A stretch of 64,000 nucleotides of DNA from contig CANNCA010000007.1 in the NCBI GenBank assembly GCA_947503005.1, forward strand, positions 247,987-311,986, read 5' to 3'. The translations under genes were made by a program, and so were the position numbers. This DNA is from an uncultured Flavobacteriaceae bacterium. GTDB taxonomy: Bacteria; Bacteroidota; Bacteroidia; Flavobacteriales; Flavobacteriaceae. The notes below the pieces were generated by a model. It did no database searches, was not told the DNA's origin, and saw nothing but the letters and a program-made list of their open reading frames with translations. Shown here piece by piece: positions 9,465-17,911 of this stretch; position 1 is the stretch's first letter; each line of letters starts with the position of its first letter.

Positions 9465-9896
9465 TTAAAGCGGTAAAAAAGACTTTCCTGCTTTTATATC
9501 TGATACTAAATCTTCTATAGTAGTGTTTTCAAGATTTTTCACAAAATTTACCTTGGTATCACCCACGAGATCGTGCATAGGGCAGGGGTGTTCTGCGTTG
9601 CATTCCTGCAGACTAAGCATACACGAAGTCAATCGGTTATCTCCATCTATAATATGTATGATATCCATAAGGTGAACTTCCCTATTTGAGTCGGAAAGAT
9701 AGAATCCACCGCCAGGGCCACGAACCGATGAAACAATATTATGGCGTGACAGCTCTTGAAGTATTTTGGAGAGATAAGCTTTGGGAATATTCGTTGGTTC
9801 ACTAATATCCTTAGCCATTATTTTAGTTGCTTGGGATGAATTTACAGCTAAATATAGTACCGCTTTTAATGCATATTTGGAGGAGTTCGATAACAC
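9465..9896 (-). CDS. Rrf2-family transcriptional regulator
   Basis: This 143-residue winged-helix regulator has the Rrf2 opening (MLSNSSKYALKAVLYLA) and the wing motif VRGPGGGFYL at 58-67. It has three cysteines, C92, C99 and C105, where NsrR and IscR bind an Fe-S cluster. The spacing is CX6CX5C, one residue longer than the usual CX5 gap, so cluster binding is likely but not certain. It is divergent from the cytochrome-fasciclin-nosZ operon. An NO- or redox-sensing control of that operon is the natural reading, inferred from family and position. An inverted repeat at 9950-9963 in the shared promoter region is the candidate operator. Confidence 0.87.
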   Translation of the reverse strand: MLSNSSKYALKAVLYLAVNSSQATKIMAKDISEPTNIPKAYLSKILQELSRHNIVSSVRGPGGGFYLSDSNREVHLMDIIHIIDGDNRLTSCMLSLQECNAEHPCPMHDLVGDTKVNFVKNLENTTIEDLVSDIKAGKSFLPL

Positions 9897-9913
9897 TTGA
9901 TTTAATTTTTCAG

Positions 9914-9993
9914 CAAATATAAAGATTAAAAGACATTTTTATCCTTTATATGATATTTATCATGTTTCCCTCTTGGTTATGCGATTACATTTG
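9914..9993. promoter_or_regulatory. Divergent rrf2 / nos promoter region with inverted-repeat operator
   Basis: Rightward, TACATTTG at 9986-9993 matches the Bacteroidota -7 consensus TAnnTTTG. Leftward, TATATTTG (complement of 9914-9921) matches it for the regulator gene. Between them, ATGATA-TT-TATCAT at 9950-9963 is an inverted repeat with perfect 6-base arms, just upstream of the nos-side core promoter and near position -35 of the leftward promoter. Good -33 boxes are not evident, which fits a regulated promoter. The -7 box at 9986 lies inside any ORF begun at 9973, so the cytochrome gene must start at the ATG at 10021. Confidence 0.55.
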
Positions 9994-10020
9994 ACCTATA
10001 ATTCTAAAACAACCTTAAGA

Positions 10021-10524
10021 ATGAAAATAGCAATTAGAAGTTTAGCCCTAGTTTTTTCCTTGGCATTGTTGAGTTGCGGCGGGAAAGAAGAAAAGAAGGA
10101 AGGCTTTAGCGTAGATCGCACTAAAACTACCGAAAAAGCTACAGAGGCGGCACCAGAAAGCAGTGAGCTGCCTGCATCACAAAGAATTACACTTGATGAA
10201 AAAGGCGTAGGTCAGATTAAGGAAATTACTCTCGATCCTGAAATCGATATGGAAATGGCTGCTGCCGGTGAGGCCATTTATAATTCCAATTGCACTGCCT
10301 GTCATAAGTTGGACAAACGTTTCATCGGCCCTTCACCAAAAGGTATTATGGAAAGGAGAAGCCCAGAATGGATCATGAACATGATTCTTGATCCCAAACT
10401 AATGACCGAACAAGATCGCTGTGCTAAAGATTTGTTGATAGAGTTCAACGGGGCTGCAATGGCGAATCAAAATTTGACCGTTGAAGAAACTCGATCGATA
10501 CTTGAATATTTTAGAACATTATAA
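10021..10524 (+). CDS. Cytochrome c lipoprotein (nos operon)
   Basis: This 167-residue protein starts with a lipoprotein signal (lipobox LLSC, Cys19) and a Glu/Lys/Thr-rich linker. A class I cytochrome domain follows, with CTACH at 91-95, an FIGPSPKGI segment after it and a probable Met147 ligand in GAAMANQ. The upstream TTG at 9973 is rejected because the candidate -7 box lies downstream of it. As first gene of the rightward operon leading to nosZ, it is the obvious candidate electron donor to NosZ, by position. The fasciclin gene starts 12 bases after its stop. Confidence 0.85.
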   Translation: MKIAIRSLALVFSLALLSCGGKEEKKEGFSVDRTKTTEKATEAAPESSELPASQRITLDEKGVGQIKEITLDPEIDMEMAAAGEAIYNSNCTACHKLDKRFIGPSPKGIMERRSPEWIMNMILDPKLMTEQDRCAKDLLIEFNGAAMANQNLTVEETRSILEYFRTL

Positions 10525-10536
10525 ATCTATAAAGTT

Positions 10537-11118
10537 ATGAGAACAACCACCAATTTAAAACTAGTTATCGGCTCGTTTTTAATGCTGTTTTTGATTTGCA
10601 GTTGTAAAAATGAAGCCAAATCGGAAAACACCAATGTTGCTCCCGCAGGTGAAGCGGCAGCTACTGAAAAAACAGGTCAAGCCTTTATTGAAGATGATGG
10701 GTCCACGCCTAACGTATTACAAATTGCAATTGGTTCACCTGACCATACCACATTGGTTGCCGCCGTTCAGGCGGCAAGCTTGGAGAATGCTTTGGTCAAC
10801 GCAGGCCCGTTGATGGTCTTCGCTCCAACAAATGCAGCTTTTGATGCATTACCGGCAGGAACCGTAGAAGATTTGCTAAAACCAGAAAATAAAGATGCTT
10901 TGGCGAATATTCTCAAGCATCACGTTACCGCTGGCAACTACTCTAAAGAATTTCTCAAAAAATTCAAGAAAATAGGTCAGGCTAATGACCAGAATGCCAT
11001 TGTTGAGGTCAAGGGAGACGATGTATATGTAGGCGGTGCAAAAATAGTGGCAAGTATTGCAGCGGGTAACGGAATCGTACATGTAGTTGACAAGGTAATT
11101 CTTCCCCCATCCGAATAA
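10537..11118 (+). CDS. Fasciclin (FAS1) domain lipoprotein
   Basis: This 193-residue protein has a lipoprotein-type signal ending ICSC (Cys23), then a low-complexity linker. A single FAS1 domain spans about 50-191, with its H1-like motif GPLMVFAPTNAAFDALP and the VHVVDKVILPP ending. FAS1 domains mediate adhesion or protein interaction; a role in N2O reduction is not established. It lies between a cytochrome lipoprotein and nosZ in one operon, so a scaffold that holds NosZ and its donor near the membrane is possible. That role is inference. Confidence 0.85.
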   Translation: MRTTTNLKLVIGSFLMLFLICSCKNEAKSENTNVAPAGEAAATEKTGQAFIEDDGSTPNVLQIAIGSPDHTTLVAAVQAASLENALVNAGPLMVFAPTNAAFDALPAGTVEDLLKPENKDALANILKHHVTAGNYSKEFLKKFKKIGQANDQNAIVEVKGDDVYVGGAKIVASIAAGNGIVHVVDKVILPPSE

Positions 11119-11153
11119 ATAATTAACAAGAACAAACAATTATATACGTAAAA

Positions 11154-13115
11154 ATGAAAAAGTACAATTATTTTATTACTGCATTGATTGCATCGGTGTT
11201 ACTGTTAGCCGGTTGCGGTAATCAGAATGGTAATGGGGGCAGCAATAGTGCCCTTGCATCGAACAATGCCGAAAAAGTATATGTTGCCCCCGGTGAACAA
11301 GACGAATTTTACGCTTTTCTTTCCGGAGGTTATAGTGGTAACCTAACCGTTTACGGACTTCCTTCAGGAAGGATGTTCAAAGAAATTCCTGTGTTCTCTC
11401 AATTCCCGACCTCTGGTTATGGCTATTCTGAAGAGACAAAACCCATGTTGAATACTTCCTTCGGGTTTGTTCCATGGGATGATGCCCACCACCCTGATAT
11501 CTCTCAAACCAATGGGGAGCTTGACGGCCGATGGATTTTCATCAATGGAAATAATACGCCGCGTATAGCACGTATCAGTTTGAGTACTTTCGAGACGGAA
11601 GAAATCATCGAAATTCCAAATAGTGCTGGTAACCACAGTTCATCCTTTATTACGGAGAATACGGAGTATGTAGTCGCCGGAACGCGTTTTTCAGTTCCTG
11701 TTCCACAGCGTGATATGCCTATCAATGAGTACAAGGGCAATTTCAAGGGCGCACTTTCCTTCATTAGTGTAGCTCCTGATAATGGGCGTTTGAATTTGGA
11801 ATTCCAGGTGATGATGCCAGGCTTCAACTATGATCTTTCACATCCCGGTCGTGGAAAATCGCATGGATGGTTCTTCTTTACTACATACAACACAGAGGAG
11901 GCCAATTCACTCATGGAAGTAAACTCTTCACAAAATGACAAGGATTTTATCGCTGCCGTTAACTGGAAAATAATAGAAGAATATGTCAAGAACGGTGGTG
12001 GAAAAAAAATGCCGGCTAACTATGCGCACAATGTATACAGCGATGAAACCCACACCGGAACTACTACCATGAAAAAAGAAGTTTTGACGGTGGACCCACT
12101 AGAGGTGCCTGGCGCAGTTTTCTTCTTGCCAACCCCGAAATCTCCGCATGGTTGTGATGTGGATCCTAGCGGTCAATATATTATTGGCAACGGTAAACTG
12201 TCCGCAGATTTGACCGTTCACTCTTTTGATAAAATGATTGCTGCCATCGAGGGCAAAAAATTCGATGGTGAGGCTTACGGAATCCCAATCTTAAAATTTG
12301 AAGATGTCTTGGCCGGAACGGTAAAAAGTGGTGGTTTAGGCCCCTTACACACTGAGTTTGATGGAGAAGGAAACGCATATACCACTTTCTTCATTTCTTC
12401 TGAAGTTGTAAAATGGAAGTTGGGTACTTGGGAAGTCATCGATAGAAAACCAACCTTTTATTCAGTAGGCCACTTGATGATTCCTGGAGGTAATTCAAGA
12501 AAACCTTTCGGCAAATATGTTGTGGCGATGAACAAAATCACAAAAGACCGGTACTTACCCACTGGTCCTGAAATGGAACATTCCGCACAGATTTATGATA
12601 TTTCTGGAGAGAAGATGGAACTCATTTATGATTTCCCCACTCATGGCGAGCCACACTATGCTGCTGGTTGCCCTGCAGAACTGTTAGCGCCAAAGTCGAA
12701 AAAAATCTATCGCTTGGATGAAAACAAGCATGAGTTCGCGACTTTAACTCCCGATAAGGCCAGAGTGGAGCGCATAGGTAACGAGGTACACATCTATATG
12801 TCTACAATTCGTAGTCACTTTACACCCGATAACATTGAAGGGATTAAGGTTGGCGATAAGGTATATTTCCACATTACGAACCATGAGCAAGATTTTGATG
12901 TTCCGCACGGATTTTCGATTATAGGTCAGAACACCTCTGAACTATTGATAATGCCAGGTCAGACAAAAACTTCTATATGGGAGCCGAAGAAAGTAGGAGT
13001 TTGGCCCTTCTATTGCACCGATTTCTGTTCTGCTTTACACCAAGAAATGCAAGGCTACGTAAGGGTTTCTCCTGCAAGTTCGAATATTGAACTTTCGTGG
13101 TCATTGGGTGACTAA
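11154..13115 (+). CDS. nosZ: Nitrous-oxide reductase, clade II, Sec-type lipoprotein signal
   Basis: NosZ reduces N2O to N2 in the periplasm. The 653-residue protein has an N-terminal seven-bladed propeller followed by a cupredoxin domain (about 540-640). By alignment from memory, the seven CuZ histidines are H112, H113, H161, H332, H399, H440 and H501. The CuA ligands are H585, C621, C625, H629 and M632, in the CTDFCSALHQEM motif. All are present, so the enzyme should be active. The signal is LLLAGC, a Sec/lipoprotein signal with no twin arginine, which places it in the atypical clade II. A hairpin follows the gene. Downstream nosL, nosD, nosF and nosY supply copper and maturation. Confidence 0.97.
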   Translation: MKKYNYFITALIASVLLLAGCGNQNGNGGSNSALASNNAEKVYVAPGEQDEFYAFLSGGYSGNLTVYGLPSGRMFKEIPVFSQFPTSGYGYSEETKPMLNTSFGFVPWDDAHHPDISQTNGELDGRWIFINGNNTPRIARISLSTFETEEIIEIPNSAGNHSSSFITENTEYVVAGTRFSVPVPQRDMPINEYKGNFKGALSFISVAPDNGRLNLEFQVMMPGFNYDLSHPGRGKSHGWFFFTTYNTEEANSLMEVNSSQNDKDFIAAVNWKIIEEYVKNGGGKKMPANYAHNVYSDETHTGTTTMKKEVLTVDPLEVPGAVFFLPTPKSPHGCDVDPSGQYIIGNGKLSADLTVHSFDKMIAAIEGKKFDGEAYGIPILKFEDVLAGTVKSGGLGPLHTEFDGEGNAYTTFFISSEVVKWKLGTWEVIDRKPTFYSVGHLMIPGGNSRKPFGKYVVAMNKITKDRYLPTGPEMEHSAQIYDISGEKMELIYDFPTHGEPHYAAGCPAELLAPKSKKIYRLDENKHEFATLTPDKARVERIGNEVHIYMSTIRSHFTPDNIEGIKVGDKVYFHITNHEQDFDVPHGFSIIGQNTSELLIMPGQTKTSIWEPKKVGVWPFYCTDFCSALHQEMQGYVRVSPASSNIELSWSLGD

Positions 13116-13147
13116 AATTTTTTTAGTGTTTGTTTCTTTCAACATGA

Positions 13148-13179
13148 AAAGCGGGCTGTGTCTAGTACCGGCCCGCTTT
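13148..13179 (+). terminator. Hairpin after nosZ (attenuator or partial terminator)
   Basis: AAAGCGGGC (13148-13156) pairs with GCCCGCTTT (13171-13179) across a 14-base loop, followed by ATTTGTTT. The stem is strong and GC-rich, but the T tract is interrupted. It lies 32 bases after the nosZ stop and 30 before the next gene. It probably lowers read-through or protects the nosZ transcript. Confidence 0.65.
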
Positions 13180-13209
13180 ATTTGTTTAATATATTAATGG
13201 TATTTTGAA

Positions 13210-13821
13210 ATGAAAAAAGCTAGTTTGATCATGATGATCGGCCCCTTGTTTCTTTTGGGATTGTTTGCTTTCCCCTTATGGAACATTATGTTGGGCGCAC
13301 CTCAATATCCAGAACCCTTAGGAATGAATATCCATATTGATGGTATTCGTGATATGAACGAATTTGATTTGCAGAACATTGATGGCCTGAACCATTATAT
13401 TGGCATGAAAACCTTACCGAAACCTGAGGATATGTGGGAATTTGGTACGTTTCCATTGGTGATAGGGGGTATGGTAGCTTTGGGTGTCTTGATAGGATTG
13501 CTTGGTTTTATGGGTAAAGTAAGCTATAAATGGTTTATGGGATGGTTCGTGCTGATGTCGGTATTAGGAATTTTGGGTATGTACGATTTCAATGAATGGA
13601 TGGTCGATTATGGCACCAATTTAGATCCCCATGCCATTATGAAGCTAGCAAACCCCGATGGTACACCCATGACCTATAAACCACCTCTTTTTGGACACGC
13701 GAAAATGCTAAATTTTGATGTAACTTCATTGCCTTCAACCGGTGCATGGATGATGTTCACAGGTATGATGTTCACCGTATTCGCTTTTTTCGTTGGATGG
13801 AAAAGTCAAAAATCAGAGTAG
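13210..13821 (+). CDS. Met-rich membrane protein of nos cluster (nosB-like position)
   Basis: This 203-residue protein has hydrophobic segments at about 7-28, 80-102, 106-123 and 178-196, with two soluble loops. Methionine is frequent, including MKKASLIMMIG at the start and STGAWMMFTGMMFTVF at the end. The loop near 139-167 contains LDPHAIMKL and GHAKML. I recognise no named domain. The place directly after nosZ is where clade II clusters carry the membrane protein gene nosB, so it may play that part. The Met and His residues could handle copper. Both points are inference. Confidence 0.72.
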   Translation: MKKASLIMMIGPLFLLGLFAFPLWNIMLGAPQYPEPLGMNIHIDGIRDMNEFDLQNIDGLNHYIGMKTLPKPEDMWEFGTFPLVIGGMVALGVLIGLLGFMGKVSYKWFMGWFVLMSVLGILGMYDFNEWMVDYGTNLDPHAIMKLANPDGTPMTYKPPLFGHAKMLNFDVTSLPSTGAWMMFTGMMFTVFAFFVGWKSQKSE

Positions 13822-13851
13822 AATCTGAATCCAAATATTAATTCATATGTT

Positions 13852-14280
13852 ATGAGAAAAATTGCTTTTACCGTTCTAGTTATAATTCTATTCGTAAGTT
13901 GTAGCATAAGTCCGAAACCTATCAACTATGGTTCTGACGGATGTCATTTCTGCAGTATGACCATCGTTGATAAGCAACATGCGGCACAATATGTAACAGA
14001 AAAAGGTAAAGCATTTAAGTTCGATGCCACCGAATGTATGATGAATGAATTAAAAAAGGTCGATAATTCAACGATTGCACTTTTTTTGGTCAATGATTTT
14101 AACAACCCAGGCGAACTTGTCGACGCTACACTGGCCACGTATTTGATAAGTGAGAATATTCCCAGTCCCATGGGGGCTTTCTTGTCGGCTTTTGAAAGAG
14201 TGGAAGAAGCCGAAAGAGCACATGAAGCTAATAAGGGTGAGTTGATTACTTGGGCAGAATTACAATCAAAATTTAAGTAA
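13852..14280 (+). CDS. nosL: NosL copper chaperone lipoprotein
   Basis: This 142-residue protein has a lipoprotein signal (FVSC, Cys17) and the NosL metal-binding motif CHFCSM at 31-36, followed by the typical IVDKQHAAQYVTEKG and KAFKFDATECM stretches. NosL is a periplasmic, membrane-anchored Cu(I) protein that supplies copper to apo-NosZ together with the NosDFY transporter. It follows the Met-rich membrane protein by 30 bases and precedes the small accessory genes and nosD. Confidence 0.94.
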   Translation: MRKIAFTVLVIILFVSCSISPKPINYGSDGCHFCSMTIVDKQHAAQYVTEKGKAFKFDATECMMNELKKVDNSTIALFLVNDFNNPGELVDATLATYLISENIPSPMGAFLSAFERVEEAERAHEANKGELITWAELQSKFK

Positions 14281-14300
14281 CAAATTTTTCATTCTTGGTT

Positions 14301-14753
14301 ATGCCGTCGTATTTGTCAAAAATTGAATGTCTCGAAGAACTTAAAAAAAACTACGTTGCGAAGTTGGGCTACATTTCAAAGGATTGCCCCTTTATAGTGC
14401 CGATTACCTATTATTTTGATGAAGAAGAGGACTGTATTTTGGCTTATTCCGTACAAGGTCATAAGATAGAGGGTATGCGAAAAAACGCCTCGGTCTGTTT
14501 GTACATTGATAGTATTACTTCTGTAAAGAAATGGAAGTCCGTTTTAATTCATGGTGCATTCGAAGAATTAAGTGAAGTAGATAGTGCCTTCTATTTAAAT
14601 CGACTGGGAGAGGGTGTTAGAGATCTTTTGAATGATGAGAAAGACAAAGAAACCAAAGCTATGGATGAGTTTTCAAACGTTAAGTTTCCATATGGGGAAC
14701 CTATCGTTTATCGAATTAAAATTTGGGACATTACAGGAAGGTATAGAGATTGA
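14301..14753 (+). CDS. Pyridoxamine 5'-phosphate oxidase-like flavin-binding fold protein
   Basis: This 150-residue cytoplasmic protein matches the split-barrel PNPOx-like family: Y..K..CLEEL at the start, GYISKDCPFIVPITYYFDEE, then AYSVQGHKIEGMRKN and VCLYIDSI. Family members bind FMN, F420 or haem, and some reduce nitro or nitroso compounds. I prefer the ATG at 14301 to the TTG two codons upstream. It sits inside the nos cluster between nosL and the cupin gene; a redox or NO-detoxifying role is possible but only inferred from context. Confidence 0.8.
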   Translation: MPSYLSKIECLEELKKNYVAKLGYISKDCPFIVPITYYFDEEEDCILAYSVQGHKIEGMRKNASVCLYIDSITSVKKWKSVLIHGAFEELSEVDSAFYLNRLGEGVRDLLNDEKDKETKAMDEFSNVKFPYGEPIVYRIKIWDITGRYRD

Positions 14754-14868
14754 AATACATAAAAATCTTATGATAAAAGAATTGGAACACTTAAAATTGT
14801 AAAACCCAGATTTCGGAGACATCTGGCAAGTTCAGATCATCCTAATAAATTTTAATTTAAACAGTAGT

Positions 14869-15162
14869 ATGTATACCATCCAAAACACCATAAAAAGTCA
14901 AGAATTCAACAAATTACAGGTGCAAAAGCTTGCAACGACGAAGGCCTTCGAAATTTTGAGTATCAGCTTAGAGAAAGACGCCGTTTTTCCCACACATACA
15001 TCACCCACTGATGCACAGTTGATTATGTTGGAAGGTGATATCATTTTTCATATTCACGGCGAACCGTATCATATAAAGGCCCAACAGAATTTTAGTTTTC
15101 CGAAAGAAACGGAGCATTGGGTAAGTGCAAATGAGAATTCGAAATTTTTGATCATTCGATAA
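14869..15162 (+). CDS. Small cupin-domain protein
   Basis: This 97-residue single-domain cupin shows PTHTSPTDAQLIMLEGDIIFHIHGE, the first cupin motif in a degenerate form with H and Q instead of the usual HxH. The second motif SFPKETEHWVSANENSKFLIIR is recognisable. Such proteins bind a metal or small ligand. Its stop overlaps the nosD start by one base, so it belongs to the operon. Similar cupins occur near anaerobic respiration genes in Flavobacteriaceae, to my knowledge without known function. Confidence 0.78.
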   Translation: MYTIQNTIKSQEFNKLQVQKLATTKAFEILSISLEKDAVFPTHTSPTDAQLIMLEGDIIFHIHGEPYHIKAQQNFSFPKETEHWVSANENSKFLIIR

Positions 15163-16400
15163 TGACAAATCTACGCGGTACATTGGGTGCTCTGTTCTTG
15201 TTCATTACATATTTTCTATCGGCGAACACAATTACCGTATGTGCATCTTGTGAGGTGAAAACAATAAAAAAGGGCATCTTGATCGCCTCTGATTTTGACA
15301 CCTTACTGATAAAAGAGGGAACCTATAAGGAATTCAATATTCTTGTTAATAAGCCTTTGACACTATTGGGTGAAAACTTTCCTGTAATCGACGGCGAAGA
15401 GCAAGGTGAAATCATTCGGATAGCATCCGATAATGTGACCATTGACGGACTTTTCATCATCAACGTTGGTACCAGTTACACCTCTGACTATGCGGCGATT
15501 CGCGTGGTAAAAAGTGAAAATTTCCTGATTCAAAACGTGGTGCTTGAAAAACTGTTTTTCGGTATCTATTTGGAAAAATCGAACAATGGAAAAGTCTATC
15601 ACAACAAAATCATCGGCGATGCAGTAGACGAATATAATTCCGGCAACGGCATTCAGTTATGGTACTCCAAGAATGTTGAAGTAGACCGCAACATTGTGCA
15701 AGGTGTCCGCGATGGAATCTATTTGGAATTTTCAGATAACATAACCATAAACAACAACCAAAGCACAGATAACTTAAGATACGGGTTACATTTTATGTTC
15801 TCTAACGATGATGTGTATACCAATAATACTTTTGAGAACAATGGAGCAGGGGTGGCAGTTATGTTCTCTAAAAGAATAAAAATGCACAATAATGTTTTTC
15901 GCAAAAATTGGGGTACCGCGGCTTTCGGAATGTTGTTGAAAGAGATTAACGATGCCGAAATCAGTGATAACACTTTCGAAGAGAATACTATCGGAATTAA
16001 CATAGAGGGTTCAAATAGAATAGTTTACAAGAACAATAGTTTTATCAAAAACGGATGGGCGGTCAAAGTTTTAGGTGCTTGTTATACCAATACCTTCACG
16101 AACAATAATTTTTTGCACAATTCATTTGACATCTCCTACAATAGCAAAATGAACGATAATGTTTTTGACCAGAATTATTGGAGTGATTACACAGGCTATG
16201 ATTTGGATAAAAATGGCATTGGCGATGTACCATATAGACCTGTTAAATTGTTTTCTTATATAGTAAACCGGACACCCGAGACCATAGTTTTATTGCGAAG
16301 TCTGTTTATGGATATAATTGATTTTTCGGAAAAAGTTTCCCCAGTGTTTACACCTGATAACTTGTTGGATGCTAACCCACTAATGAAAAGAATGAAATGA
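15162..16400 (+). CDS. nosD: NosD, periplasmic copper-site maturation protein
   Basis: This 412-residue protein has a Sec signal peptide (about 1-22) and then a right-handed parallel beta-helix of CASH/NosD repeats. The repeats are visible as successive N-N-x-F/I turns such as ENFLIQNV, NNGKVYHNKI, KNVEVDRNIV, DNITINNNQS and DAEISDNTF. NosD works with the ABC transporter NosFY in assembly of the sulphide-containing CuZ centre. Its 3' end overlaps the nosF start by four bases, and nosF overlaps nosY, so nosDFY is a tight translational unit. Confidence 0.94.
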   Translation: MTNLRGTLGALFLFITYFLSANTITVCASCEVKTIKKGILIASDFDTLLIKEGTYKEFNILVNKPLTLLGENFPVIDGEEQGEIIRIASDNVTIDGLFIINVGTSYTSDYAAIRVVKSENFLIQNVVLEKLFFGIYLEKSNNGKVYHNKIIGDAVDEYNSGNGIQLWYSKNVEVDRNIVQGVRDGIYLEFSDNITINNNQSTDNLRYGLHFMFSNDDVYTNNTFENNGAGVAVMFSKRIKMHNNVFRKNWGTAAFGMLLKEINDAEISDNTFEENTIGINIEGSNRIVYKNNSFIKNGWAVKVLGACYTNTFTNNNFLHNSFDISYNSKMNDNVFDQNYWSDYTGYDLDKNGIGDVPYRPVKLFSYIVNRTPETIVLLRSLFMDIIDFSEKVSPVFTPDNLLDANPLMKRMK

Positions 16401-17107
16401 TTCAAGTTGAAACATTATATAAAAAATTTGGAAAGAACGAGGTGCTGACTGGTTTAGATCTGCATATTCAAGAAGGTGGAATTTTCGCTATTCTAGGTCC
16501 TAATGGTTCAGGTAAAACTACGCTCATCAAGGCAATTTTAGGCATGGTCATTCCGAATAAAGGAAAAATTGCTGTTTTAGGCAAAGCAGTAAAAAACCAA
16601 TGGAAGTACCGTCATGAAATTGAATATCTACCACAGATCGCCAATTTCCCCGGCAACCTAAAAGTAAAAGAGCTGATTCGCATGATCAAAGATTTACGTC
16701 AAAAATCAAGTGAAGAAGACAAGTTGGTTTCGATGTTCGGACTAGAACCTTTTTTAGATAAAAAATTGGCAACACTTTCAGGTGGCACCAAACAAAAAGT
16801 CAATATTGTCTTGACATTTATGTTCGATAGTCCATTGATAATTTTAGACGAACCCACAACAGGATTGGATCCCGCAGCATTGATTCGACTGAAAGAACTG
16901 ATACAAAAAGAAAAAGAAAAAGGTAAAACAATACTTGTGACTTCACATATCATGCAATTTGTTGAAGAAGTGGCTGATGAAATCGTATACCTTTTAGAAG
17001 GAAAGATTTATTTCAAGGGCAGCATTTCTGAACTACTTGAAAAGACAGAACAATCTGATTTTGAACACGCCATAGCGGCAATTACATCCCCGATGTCCAA
17101 TGCTTAA
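16397..17107 (+). CDS. nosF: NosF, ABC transporter ATP-binding subunit
   Basis: This 236-residue ATPase has Walker A GPNGSGKT at 34-41, signature LSGGTKQK, Walker B LIILDEPTTGLDP and the switch histidine in TSHIM. It couples ATP hydrolysis to NosY in the transporter that supports CuZ assembly, probably by exporting a sulphur species. It overlaps nosD and nosY by a few bases each. Confidence 0.95.
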   Translation: MIQVETLYKKFGKNEVLTGLDLHIQEGGIFAILGPNGSGKTTLIKAILGMVIPNKGKIAVLGKAVKNQWKYRHEIEYLPQIANFPGNLKVKELIRMIKDLRQKSSEEDKLVSMFGLEPFLDKKLATLSGGTKQKVNIVLTFMFDSPLIILDEPTTGLDPAALIRLKELIQKEKEKGKTILVTSHIMQFVEEVADEIVYLLEGKIYFKGSISELLEKTEQSDFEHAIAAITSPMSNA

Positions 17108-17882
17108 AATATTAAAATACAGCTTTTACGACTTGATGCGCAGCCGCTGGAGTTATGTATATTTTCTGTTTTATTTGGCGCTAGGTTTTGTTTTATTGTT
17201 CTTGAACAATGACGTATCTAAGGCTGTAATCACTTTGATGAATGTAATTATTGTTCTCGTACCTCTTATTGGAACGATCTTTGGGGTCATGTACTATTAT
17301 AATTCAAAAGAATTTACCGAATTATTGCTTGCTCAACCGATAAAACGTTCTTCTATCTTTTTGGGACAGTATTTTGGAGTGGCAGGTTCGTTGACCTTGA
17401 GTTTGGTTCTAGGTCTCGGAATACCATTTGTATTATATGGACTTTTGAAAAGTGATGCCATTTTCGATTTTACGTTGTTATTGGTTACCGGTGCCTTCCT
17501 TACCATGATTTTTACCGGTCTGGCATTCAATATCGCGTTATCGAACGAGAACAAAATCAAAGGTTTTGGCTATGCGGTATTGGTTTGGCTTTTTTTGGCC
17601 GTCGTTTATGATGGGTTGTTTTTAATGTCTCTCATCATCTTCGAAGAATATCCGTTGGACGGCTTTTCATTAGCTGCGACGATGTTCAACCCGATAGACT
17701 TGTCAAGAACACTCATCCTGCTAAAACTCGATATTTCTGCTTTACTGGGTTACACCGGGGCAGTCTTCAAACAATTCTTCGGCACCAACTCAGGATTAAT
17801 AATATCTATCTTGATGTTATCTCTATGGACAGTGTTGCCAATTTGGAGATTAACATTTATGGCTAAACGAAAAGACTTCTAG
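17100..17882 (+). CDS. nosY: NosY, ABC transporter permease
   Basis: This 260-residue integral membrane protein has six predicted helices and belongs to the ABC-2 type permease family (MLKILKYSFYDLMRSRWSYVY at the start; helices near 21-37, 45-67, 98-118, 125-147, 158-183 and 232-250). It is the partner of NosF, which it overlaps by 8 bases. Together with NosD it completes the maturation module of NosZ. Confidence 0.93.
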   Translation: MLKILKYSFYDLMRSRWSYVYFLFYLALGFVLLFLNNDVSKAVITLMNVIIVLVPLIGTIFGVMYYYNSKEFTELLLAQPIKRSSIFLGQYFGVAGSLTLSLVLGLGIPFVLYGLLKSDAIFDFTLLLVTGAFLTMIFTGLAFNIALSNENKIKGFGYAVLVWLFLAVVYDGLFLMSLIIFEEYPLDGFSLAATMFNPIDLSRTLILLKLDISALLGYTGAVFKQFFGTNSGLIISILMLSLWTVLPIWRLTFMAKRKDF

Positions 17883-17911
17883 CATTAACTTAAACTTATT
17901 TGAATTTTGAA

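Noticed and set aside
9973..10020. TTG at 9973 as start of the cytochrome gene
   Set aside because: A consensus -7 element at 9986-9993 lies downstream of it, and the ATG at 10021 begins a canonical lipoprotein signal.
11154..13115. Clade I (Tat-exported) NosZ
   Set aside because: The N terminus lacks a twin-arginine motif and has a short lipoprotein signal, as in clade II.
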